Part shown: piece after piece, positions 12,101-22,189 of the stretch
Layout of the letters: every line of letters begins with the position of its first letter
Position numbering within the stretch: position 1 is the stretch's first letter
Assembly: GCA_004026145.2 (NCBI GenBank)
Contig: CP034976.1
Coordinates: forward strand, 9,955,469 to 10,019,468
DNA: 64,000 bases
DNA from: Takifugu bimaculatus
Lineage: Eukaryota; Chordata; Actinopteri; Tetraodontiformes; Tetraodontidae
Reading direction: 5' to 3'
Position numbers and translations under genes: made by a program
The notes under the pieces: model-generated
The model's database searches: none
Told to the model about the DNA's origin: nothing
The model's input: the letters and a program-made list of their open reading frames with translations, nothing else

Positions 12101-15100
12101 GCATTAACACAAAAACCCACATCCAGACCAAAACAGAGCTGTGTGCAGACCTGTTTGCCCTCATTGCAATGCCCCTGCACTATCTCTGCAGCCTGGTGAG
12201 GTGATGTACGAAGAAAACTGTGAAGAAAAATGTACCTGTCAGCCAGACAAAGGCCTCGTCTGTGAACAACATTCTTGCCCTCAGAATACCAAATGCATTG
12301 TCAGGAAAGGAGTTAGGGCATGCTACCACACAGGTAAGGCAAAACAATTCTCAGCTGACAATTCATATATATATATATATATATTTTAAGAGCAACTGTA
12401 TTTAATCATTCTAATGTCTTGCATGTATCTTTTAAAGATCCCTGTGAGGATGTCAAATGTCGGATCAAGGAGAAGTGCCGTGTTGTGAAGGGAGAAGCAG
12501 AGTGTGTACCCGTGTACACAGGCACCTGCTGGGCCTGGGGTGATCCCCACTTCCACACATATGACGGTTACAATTTTGACTTTCAGGGCACATGTAATTA
12601 TGTCATGTCTGAGACTTGCGGGGACTTGGATGGACTTGTTCCCTTCTCTGTCACTGAAAGAAATGACAATCGGGGCAACAAAGCAGTCTCTTATGTCAGG
12701 GAGGTACATGTTTCTGTATATGGCTACTCCATCACCATCCGCAAGAACCAAGTTGGCAGGGTCATGGTAAGCTTTTGCTCTGAAGTGTAAAGTGATTGAA
12801 TATTCAAGCATTAGGAGTATTGTGTACATTTCTTTTCCCTCCAGGTGGATGGGCAGCTTTTGAATCTTCCTGTGGAACTCGGTGAGGGAAAAGTGTCACT
12901 GCTTCATAGGGGGGGCCGTGCAGTGGTGGAGACAAATTTTGGCCTGGTCGTCTCCTATGAGTGGAGGTGGCACCTGGTCATCAAACTGCCGAGCAGCTAC
13001 TACGGCAGTGTCTGCGGTCTGTGTGGGAACTTCAATGGTAACCATGCCGACGAGCACCTAGACCCAGCTGGTGAAGCAGTCCCCTCAGTAATAGAGTGGG
13101 GCAAAAGTTGGCAAACACCTGATCAGGACAAAGAGTCTCCCTGCTCCGTATGTGAGAAAGATTGCCCTACCTGTAACGAAAACATGCTTCAGCGCTATCA
13201 GACTGAGGCGTTCTGTGGTGCTCTCACAGCTAAGAATGGATTGTTCGAGACTTGTCAAAAGAAAGTGGATCCACAGGCCTTCTTTCATAGCTGTGTGTAT
13301 GACATATGCTTGAATGATGGGGACAAAAAGATGCTGTGCCAAGCACTGGCCTCCTACACGAGCGAATGCAATGACAAAGGAGTAAAGATCACAGGCTGGA
13401 GGAAGAAGTATGGCTGCCGTAAGTATTTACAAGACGCTCAGTTTCATCTTTCACCTCATGCTTTACATTTATTTTATTTCTACCTTTATTTTTTTTCTTC
13501 TGTTCAGCAATGAACTGTCCACGTCATAGCCATTATGAAGAATGTGCCAGCCCGTGTCAGCCGTCTTGTCCATTTCCTGATGAGCCCGTGATTTGTACCC
13601 TTAACTGTGTGGAGAGCTGTGTGTGTGACAAGGGTTATGTTCTCAGTGGAGGCGTCTGCGTGCCTCAAGAAACATGCGGGTGCTCCTATGAGGGCCGCTA
13701 CTACAAACCAGGCCAGCGCTTCTGGGCCGATGAGGGGTGTAGTCGTCTCTGTGAATGCGATACGACCCTGGGTCTGGTAAAATGCAGCGAGGCCTCCTGC
13801 TCAGCCAAGGAGGTTTGCACCCTGGTCAATGGACAGAGAACCTGTGCAGCCACCAGTCATGCCACGTGCTCAGCCTCGGGTGACCCGCACTACCACACCT
13901 TTGACGGCCATAGGTTTGATTTCCAGGGCACGTGTGTGTACCAGCTAGTGGGGCTGTGCTCCAGGCAGGAGGGTCTGGAGCCTTTCAACGTGACTGTGCA
14001 GAATGACCACCGGGGAAGCACGTCTGTGTCATTCACAAAGACTGTCAAACTTTACATTTACGGCATCACCCTGACCCTCAGCAGACAGTACCCCAACAGG
14101 ATTCTGGTAAGAAGGGGGCTGAATGTATAGTGGGGATGAAGTTGTTAAATAAAAAAATATATTTATTTTGGAAGAGGAAGAAATGTCCCACAGCAATATT
14201 AAAAACAAGACGACTAATTCCAGCAAGTTAATCATAATGTTGTCTTTGTTGTCAAATTCTGATATTCCTGTGCTTTCCTATGTCCTAAGATGTGTGCAGT
14301 CATTTTTAAATGCAATTAGCAGCAATGGATTAGCATGGACAACAAATGGTTGAATCGATAATCTTATGGCATTTTCTTCCTTTCCTTCTCTGCTCTCCAG
14401 CTTAACGATGAGCTTGCTTTGTTACCACTGGAATACAGTGATAAACTGAAGGTGTCCCTCAGCGGCCGGAAGGCTGTGGTGAACACAGCTGCCGGCATAA
14501 CCGTGACTTTTGACTGGCAGAGCACGATGCGTGTTACTTTACCCAGCACCTACCAAAGCATGGTCTGTGGTCTCTGTGGCAACTACAATGGGAAGGGTCA
14601 GGATGACATGTCCATGCCAAACGGTCAGACCACCACAAACAGCAACAAGCTCGGGGAGAGCTGGCAGGTGGCCCTGACACCAGGCTGCTCGACAGCCTGC
14701 CAAGGCGCACACTGCCAGGAATGCTCAGAAGAGCAGAAAAGCAAGTATGAAGCCCAGCGTTACTGTGGCATTATCACTGAAAAGACTGGATCTTTTAAAA
14801 ATTGTCACAAGCAGTTGGACCCTGGTCCTTTCCTGAAGGACTGCGTCTTTGATGCCTGTCAGTATCATGGCCACTTTGCAGCAATCTGTGATGCCATTCA
14901 AACTTATGCCTCTGCCTGTCAGAATGAGGGAATCACCGTTGATACCTGGAGAAGAGAGGACTTCTGTCGTAAGTTTGACTCCTTTCTGGTCTCAAGATTA
15001 TGATGCCTTGCATAAAAACATCGCTAAATGTTTCTCTTATCCATCTCTACTTATTCACAGCAATGACATGTCCAGCTAACAGCCATTATACTCTGTGCGC

Positions 15101-17491
15101 TTCGGCATGTCCAACAACTTGTGCCAGGTTAACCTCTGATGACAAATGCCACAAGGCCTGTATAGAGGGGTGTGAGTGCAACGATGGCTACCTGCTAAGC
15201 GGAGATACCTGCGTGCCTGTGAAAGACTGCGGATGCTCTTATGAGGGCCGTTACTACCGGAAAGGAGACATAATCTATCCTGACTCTCAGTGTGAAGAGA
15301 AATGTGTCTGTGGCGACACGGGTGACATGTCTTGCCAAAAGAACAAATGTCTCAAAGGGGAGACCTGTAAGCTTCTGAATGGAGTTAATGGCTGCCACCC
15401 CATAAAGCACGACAAATGTGTAGCGTCTGGTGACCCTCATTACATTTCCTTTGATGGAAGACGCTTTGATTTCCAGGGTACCTGTGAGTATGTATTGGCA
15501 AAAACATGTGATATCGACCCAAACTCCCTGACAGCATTCACAGTCACCCAAAGAAATCAGAGATTTGGCAATGGAAAAGTGGCTGTTACCAAGACGATCA
15601 CTGTGCAGGTCTTCGGTTATGAAATAACCATCAAGCAAGGAGTGCCATGGAAAGTCAATGTGAGTTTCAGACCTCTTCAGAAAACAGTTAGTCCTGAATG
15701 ACTGTTACCTTACCAAAATTCTCTTTTCTTTTCAGCTGAATAATGAACTCGTAAACATTCCGCTCTCCCTCGATAACGGCCGTGTGCAAGTCACCCAACA
15801 AGGCCAAAACATAATTGTCCAGACAGACTTTGGGCTCAAAGTCCTTTACAACACAGTCTATTATGTTGAAGTGATCGTGCCCTCTACATACCAGGGGAAG
15901 ATGTGCGGTCTCTGCGGTAACAACAACAACAATCCCAGTGACGACTTCAAACTTCCCAGCGGCAAAAACACAAGAGATGTCGATCAGTTTGGGAAATCGT
16001 GGGCATTGGACCAACATACCGATGAATGTGGAGGGTGTGGCAAACAATGCCCAGTATGTCCAAAGGCCAAGGAAACCTTGTTCAGTAAACCAGACTCATG
16101 CGGCATTATTAGCGATCCTAAAGGGCCGTTTAAAGCCTGTCACACTGAGATTAACCCTGAGCCATATTTGTCTGATTGTGTTTTTGACGCCTGTGCAACG
16201 GGTGACAACAAAGACACACAGTGTAATAATATCATGGCCTATGCGCTGGCATGTCAGGGGGCAGGAGTACAAATTGAGCCATGGAGGACCACCTCCTCAT
16301 GCCGTGAGTTCCGTCCAACAACATGTTAGCTAAGCTGTCGTAACACATTCACTCAGAATCTTACGATGTTCTCTTCTCTTGTAGCTGCTTCCTGTCCTTC
16401 AAACAGTCACTATGAGCTGAGTGGCAGCACATGCGGAGGGACCTGCGCTAGCTTTATAGGCCAGTTTGCTTGCTCTGAAAGAAGATTTGAAGGGTGCCAG
16501 TGTGATCCTGGCTTTGTTTTTGATGCTAACAAATGTGTTCCCCTGGAAAACTGCGGTTGTGTATTTAATGGAAGATATCTGAGGGTAAAGTTGATTTTTA
16601 ATTATTATTATTATCACCATTGCTGCTGTAACTATTCTTTTATTTCTGTTAGAAAAACAATATAATATATTCACTATATTCTTTAAAAATGCACAACACA
16701 CAATGTTTTCCAGGTGGGGGAGTCTGTAATATGCAGCAAGTGTAGCTCTAAGTGCACTTGCAAGGCCTCTGGGATGACCAGTTGCCAAGAGGTATCATGT
16801 GCCAGTGGAGAGGAGTGCAGTGTAAGAGACGGGACCAGAGGCTGCTTCATCAGACAGAAGAAATGCAGCATCAGCAGAAAGGGCCACATCACATCCTTCG
16901 ACGCCATGTCTGGAGCAATAGCCAATAATGGAGCATTTGAGCTGGCATCCCTGTGTGATGAGAGTAACCAGCAGTGGTTCCGTGTGGTGGTGGACATTAG
17001 GGTCTGCAGCACAGGGTCATCCCCCACTGTCGCCATCTTATACGTTTTCTTCAAAGACACCACTGTGGCAGTGAACAGTCAACACGTAACCTGGGTGAGA
17101 AGTGCCGGGAGCCTTTAAATAGATGCACAAAACGGTTTCCAAGTGTGCTTTTTCGCTCATGTTTCTTTTCCTGGTTCTTTGTCTGATTCAGGTAAACGGC
17201 AAGAAAGAGTCTCTTCCCAGCAAAATGGCTAATGAACTTTCCATCCAGCCCTCAGAGGACACTGTGGTCATTGATATAACTCCTGCTGTGAGGGTCACCT
17301 ACTCCAGGGCTCAGGAGGTTACTGTCATTGTCGACGGTACCCTGACCAATAAATTGTGTGGCGCCTGTGGCAACAACAATGACGACCCCAAAGACGACAT
17401 GCAGACCGCAAATGGAAAAGTCACCAACAATGTGGCTGAAATTGTGGCCTCCTGGAGGGCCGGGGACTTCTCTAGATGGTGGGTCATTTAA
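6158..17491 (+). CDS. fcgbp-like: FCGBP-like secreted mucus protein, seven vWD units, 20 coding exons
   Basis: Exons: 6158-6203, 6694-7905, 7985-8268, 8358-8934, 9049-9647, 9716-10283, 10408-10673, 10757-11095, 11182-11755, 11882-12081, 12192-12333, 12438-12766, 12845-13418, 13508-14106, 14401-14968, 15061-15659, 15736-16303, 16385-16584, 16714-17094, 17192-17491. They total 8,925 bases (2,974 residues), and every junction keeps frame with GT-AG borders. A signal peptide (MRTLLLLCAIGALLCG) leads into an FCGBP N-terminal domain (about residues 20-415). Repeated vWD-C8-TIL modules follow. GDPH starts the vWD domain in exons 3, 5, 8, 12, 14 and 16, and CGLCGN ends its core in exons 4, 6, 9, 13, 15 and 17. 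The seventh vWD (exons 19-20) is degenerate: GDPH has become KGHI, CGACGN remains and no C8 follows. In FCGBP and MUC2, GDPH is a site of self-cleavage and cysteine-rich modules form disulfide links, so a gel-forming or mucus-stabilising role is expected. Zonadhesin and alpha-tectorin share the modules, but the N-terminal domain favours FCGBP. The exact C-terminus is uncertain. Confidence 0.93.
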
Positions 17492-18880
17492 TCAAAGTGG
17501 AAGAATTCCAACATTTTGTGCCATGAAACATTCTTTATTTTGTGGTCCCATCACAGTTACCTTTTAAAAACTGCAACTCTGGGACTTTGCTTTAACCCTT
17601 CCCTTCCTGCAGATGTGTTGAACCTCAACGTTGCCCTTGATCATTCAAGCATCGATTTAATTTGACGCAGAACTAATCGAGTACGGATCAGAAAGAGATG
17701 GGATGGCGTTACATCTATCCAATCACTTGTTCTCTTTACAGCAAGAACAAGATGAGGAGTCCATAGAATCCTTTAAAAGGAATGAGAATGTGGCTTTTAA
17801 TTGTATTTGGTCCAATTTAATTAGGAAATTCCAGAGAATCTCCTAAGGTAATTACTGATTAAAAACGGGTAAAGCTGACAGCCATGGCCATAAAATGCTA
17901 CCAAGCTTGTAATGCAATCATTGTTTGTCCTCCAAGGACATTTAAGGCTCATGGGGTGCAATATTAATTTCCGGGAAGTTCCATGTTCACATTTAAGGCA
18001 GTCCCTCTGAGAGAGGAGTTTAACTATACGCTGTTCTCTTTAGTTAAGACAGCAGGTAACACCGATTTTTCCCCAGAACCTGCTCTCCTTCCCAGAATCT
18101 CTCTGCTTCTTCAGTCAGTTGGGCCCGAGTGACTACAAATTTATTTTGTAAAAATGTCTAAACTACCGTTTCTTTTCATTCCAGTGGTCTGTAGAGAGAC
18201 TTCGAAAAGAGCACCTGGGAATAAGGTAAAAATTGATTTTTTTTTTCTCCAGGAAGCAGCTGATGGTTCTCCTAAAACGGTTGCACAGACTTGGCTTACA
18301 TTCCTGCTTTTTTTCCCCTCGAACAGAAAGAAGAGAATGAACTCACTCGGCTCAAGTTTCTTGTCTTCATCTTCTCGTAATCACCATTTTTGAAATTGTT
18401 TTAGCTTATTGATTCTGCTCATTTCTATCGTGACCTGGGTTAAAGGAGCCCATTTGTGGCCAACATCCATTAGAGGAGGAGGACATTATAACACGCATGA
18501 AGTTCTGTCCAGTTTCATTTTCTGGGTTTCCTATGTCTGTTACCACATTTTCATGCTTATTTCTTTAATTCTAATCAAAAACATTGTGAATCAATAATAA
18601 AGAAGCAAATTAAATGTAGTGGCGTCATTAAAATTTTGGCTGCTGATGAGGAGTGGAGGGGAAACACTCACGCAAATTCCATGAAAGTTCTTCCTGTCAG
18701 CAGTCTGGGAAGATATTTTGATCAGAAGATGATAAAGATTACACTGCTCAGCTCCTTTGTGTGAGAATCTTTCCATTTCTGGGTGCAGACAGAGTTCACT
18801 AGATCTCAGTGACACCCTGGTGACCATGAAAGAGCCCCAATTTTCTGTCCTCAGCACATGATTTAGCACCAGGTGTATTT
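17492..18880 (+). other. 3' flank/UTR of the second FCGBP copy
   Basis: This is nearly identical to 285-1650. It has a conserved AATAAA at 18596-18601, about 1.1 kb after the stop. A possible 3' splice site at about 17612 (CCTGCAG) faces a possible donor at 17478/17479 (ATG/GTGGGT). Using both would end the protein at R, a few residues earlier. Downstream, similarity to the first copy becomes patchy. Confidence 0.65.
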
Positions 18881-18899
18881 GCATGTTACTCACAAAAAC

Positions 18900-19555
18900 A
18901 TTGTAGTTAGACGGAGGTATGCAGAAAGTATGAATTAGTTACTCCTCACACACATACATCATTATTCAGCAGCACCTCCTATTGGAGTGCCACTACAGAA
19001 CACAATGTCCTGCAGCCCCTTTAGCGCTGGACAAAAATCCTTCATTGCACCATGTCAACACTGATCTTTTCTGGAATCTGAAAGGGTTGTGGTGGCATTT
19101 TGTCCTGGGTCAAATGACCCTGCAAGTGACCTGGGAAATCTGTGGCTCTGCCCGCTTCACCTGCAATTTGAAAGGAGTCCGCAGTTGTCCCACTAAACTC
19201 CTTGATGTTAATGTACCTGCCTGTCCTATTCCTGTCTTTGTCACCGTCATTGTGGAAGCTGCAGGGCTCCAAGAGCTGCTCACTTAGATCTCAAAACAAA
19301 AAGGTTGTGGTCCACTCCTATAAGATCAGTCTTCCTGTTGATCTCCCCAAAATGCGCATACATGAAGTCCATCATGCTTGGGTAATCCCACTGATCAGGG
19401 GAATGTCGTTATACTTACAGCTTGTGTAGCTACATGACATGGTCCACCTTTTTATCAATCAGGGCAGCGTACTGGCAACTGGGATTAAATTCAGCAGCAG
19501 ACTTCAAGCACTGTGTTGGGACAGTTATTTATGGCAATATTGCCAACCTGTTGGA
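18900..19555. other. Diverged duplicate of 1850-2350, no gene seen
   Basis: Several short blocks here (for example 19107-19190 and 19320-19405) resemble 2090-2170 and 2195-2290 in the same order. The region is the continuation of the tandem duplication, older or less homogenised than the 3' flank. No open frame with domain content is present. Confidence 0.5.
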
Positions 19556-19768
19556 CCTGCACTCGTTGAGCACTATTCTCCCATAATTCCCTAACTAGAG
19601 ATCCACTTTGACATCCTCCCACTGTGGAAAATATCCCAGACAGTGGCGCTGCTCTCCTGCTCACTGTTTAGAGAGTCAGTGTGGGACTTTGGCAGTTTGC
19701 TATTTAAAACTGGCCTTTGTGGAGCTTCAGCTGGCTCTCATGTGGCCCTGCTCGTGTTCCAAGTGTCG

Positions 19769-19842
19769 TATAACAGAACTGATGTGTGTGTAACCTCCCT
19801 ACCAAACAACAATCCTGTAATACACACATCAGTTCTGTTATA
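19769..19842. repeat. 21-bp perfect inverted repeat
   Basis: The arm at 19769-19789 (TATAACAGAACTGATGTGTG plus T) is the exact reverse complement of 19822-19842, separated by 32 bases. The left arm also occurs in related blocks near 24110 and, diverged, near 3070; the right arm is unique to this copy. It may be the scar of a small inverted-repeat element or a local inversion. Confidence 0.75.
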
Positions 19843-20054
19843 GGACAGATTTGATTGATTTATCAGTTTGAAAAAATCCAATGAAATGCCTGTTTGGGGA
19901 TTCCAAAAATAAAGCCTTTGTTATTAAAGTGGTTGCTCAGACGGCCACTCTAATGATGCAGCATTGTGTCTACCTCTCATGTCTTAATACTTCACTGGTA
20001 AAACTGGAGCGCTCCTGTATTGAAAACATGACATACTCTCACATTCTCACATTG

Positions 20055-20705
20055 CACCCGTGAACATCCAGGGTTTGGACGTTGAGATCGTGGAGGAGTA
20101 CAAATACCTGGGTGTTCATCTCAACAATAAACTGGACTGGACTCATAACACAGATGCCCTGTACAAGAAGGGCCAAAGTCGTCTTCATCTGTTGAGGAGA
20201 CTGAGGTCCTTTGGAGTGTGCAGGTCACTGCTTAGGACTTTTTATGACTGTGGTGGCATCGGTGATCTTCTACGCTGTGGTCTGCTGGAGCTGTGGGAGC
20301 TCAGAGAGGGACAAGAAGAGACTCAACAAGCTGGTCAGACGGGCTGGCTCAGTCATTTATCCCAACTGCCGTCAGATTGTTCAACATGCACAACACTTAA
20401 CTGTAGCACCAATAACCCAGGGTTGGCATATTTGCACTAACTAATCATCCTACCTCTGGAAGGTCTTATTTGCACATCTTATTTGCACCTTCATTTTTCT
20501 TCACACTGTCCGACACTCCTTCTGTACATAGTTTTAATTTCTGTATATACTGTACAATGTACATAGCAATGTACATAATATAAGAGTCTTTTTCTTTTTT
20601 TTCTTTTAGTACTTTTCTGTATTGTACACCACGGGCTACTGCTGTAAAGTGCAATTTCCCCGATGTGGGATTAATAAAGTCTTTTATCCTTATCCTTATC
20701 CGTAT
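20055..20705 (+). mobile_element. 3' end of an L2/Maui-type LINE
   Basis: The translated part from about 20060 (NIQGLDVEIVEEYKYLGVHL and onward) is the familiar C-terminal end of the reverse-transcriptase ORF of fish L2-clade LINEs, followed by LDWTHNTDALYKKGQSRLHL. Frame is lost after the RRLRSFGVCRSLLRTFYD part. The 3' UTR ends with a TTAATAAAGTCTTTTATCC-like segment and short TCCTTATCC repeats, as expected for this clade. The 5' part is missing, so the element cannot move. The same segment occurs reversed at 43,170-43,575. Confidence 0.85.
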
Positions 20706-21089
20706 ACAGGGGGAGACATGAGATGAGTTTTTCCACTGGTTTTCCACCAGTCACTTTGGCCATCCTTGTCACTGTCACCCCTAAAAGTTAATACAGTTCA
20801 TGATTTAAAATAAGTCCTTATTGCTTCTGTTTCTGCTGTTTTTCTTTCAGATTACGGGTCTCTGAGAATTGGTGGCCTGATCTTTGCTGTTCTCCTCTTC
20901 CTTACGGGCACTGCAACATTACCGCAACCAGAGCGAGACAAGACTAAGATATTGGGAGGTCAAGATCCAGAAAAGACCATGATATGAAAGTAAAATCATA
21001 ACGATATCAAAATGTGAGAAAAAGTTTACTTTAATAAATATAACAAAAACTATCCCATGGCACAATGGGAGCCCCGGTCGAGTAGGTGC

Positions 21090-21124
21090 TAAAAAACTAT
21101 TATTATTATTATTATTATTATTGT
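21090..21124. repeat. (TTA)n microsatellite
   Basis: A run of TTA/TAT trinucleotides lies in non-coding DNA between the FXYD relic and the third flank block. Confidence 0.9.
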
Positions 21125-21589
21125 TATTCTGCACTTTCTATTAATCCACATTTAACAGTACACCAGAAGATTCAAATATTTTCCTCTATTCACCAAAAGT
21201 CCGTTTAGGAAATTTAATTTGTTTCAGTTTGTTTTATTAACTTTGTTTGCTTCAAGGTCTTAGGTACGTGTTTTGATATAACTCTGGACAATAAATATCT
21301 AAATCTATTTGTTAATGTATAGCTTCGTTGGTGAAGTTCGGAGAGTTTGTTTTCACTAATTGTCTTTGGATGGGGGCTGAAATGTGCCGAGACTAGTAAA
21401 CTTTCCCAGTGGGGTTTTTAGCTGTTGGCCTGTGACACAGCAGCTTGGGTGGGAGTCATTACTGTACCCACGATTTTAATTTATTAATCTTTCTTGTCGG
21501 GATGGACAAAAAGCATCAGCGCTGGTCTCATTAAAAGGTCCTGAGTCCACCCAGACCAAGACGCTCAACAAAATTGTGTAATGGCGCCT

Positions 21590-22070
21590 GGAAATACGGT
21601 AAAACGGAAGTTGTCCACACGACCTGGGTCTGAAGGCCAACACCCCCACCTAGAGGAGGAGGGCATTATAACACGCACGGAGTCTGCTTTTATTATGTTT
21701 TCATGGCTGTTACCACGTTTTCATCGCTTGTTGTTGTTTTTAAATAATAAAGCAGCAAATTAAATGCAGCAGTTTCATTAAAAAGTTGGCTGTTGCTGGG
21801 GAGAGGAGGAAAACAGTCACGCAAATTCCATGACAGCTTTTCCTGCAGCCTGGGAGGATATTGTGATCACAAGATGATAAAGATTACACTGCTCAGATCT
21901 TGGTTCCTCCAGGCAGACAAGCTTTTCTAGATCTCAGTGACAGGCTGAGACCATCAAAAAGCCCCAGTTTTCTGTCCTCAGCAGCCGGTTTAACCATCCC
22001 CCAAACCCGCTGATGGCACCGGTGTGTGCTGCAGTTATCCGAGTGGTTCACCTCTGCACGGTCAGTTAGG
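21590..22070 (+). repeat. Third, diverged copy of the FCGBP 3' flank block
   Basis: Colinear similarity to 1240-1740 and 18450-18870 is seen here. Shared landmarks are the GGAGGAGG-CATTATAACACGCA motif near 21655, AATAATAAAGCAGCAAATTAAATG near 21745, and the stretch around GATGATAAAGATTACACTGC near 21870. Beyond 21976 it follows the first copy (AAACCC-CTGATGGCACC) better than the second. It lies directly before the FXYD 5' exon, which shows which piece of DNA was duplicated. Confidence 0.75.
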
Positions 22071-22189
22071 GGAGCTGGTGTCGCCCACAGCAGCACCCTG
22101 CCCCCACCCTCCCCCTCATTCCTGAGACCAGATGAAGGAGGAGCGGACATACGTAGTAAAGGGGGGTCGAAGCAGGCAGGGGAACTTTC

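Larger units (their letters stand above)
19555..20930 (+). pseudogene. Partial, broken duplicate of the downstream FXYD gene
   Basis: Pieces of the FXYD gene at 23.6-25.7 kb recur here in order. The end of the signal-peptide exon with following intron (CCTGCACTCG then TGAGCACTATTCTCC) is at about 19557-19590 with an altered donor. Intron blocks are at 19640-19800 and 19870-20010. The transmembrane exon starts at 20851 after an intact TTTCAG acceptor. That exon still reads DYGSLRIGGLIFAV, close to DYESLRIGGLIFAV in the intact gene, but diverges after about 20925 and has no donor. The FXYD-motif exon is absent, and a LINE fragment sits between the pieces. It is a relic of the segmental duplication, not a working gene. 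Confidence 0.8.
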
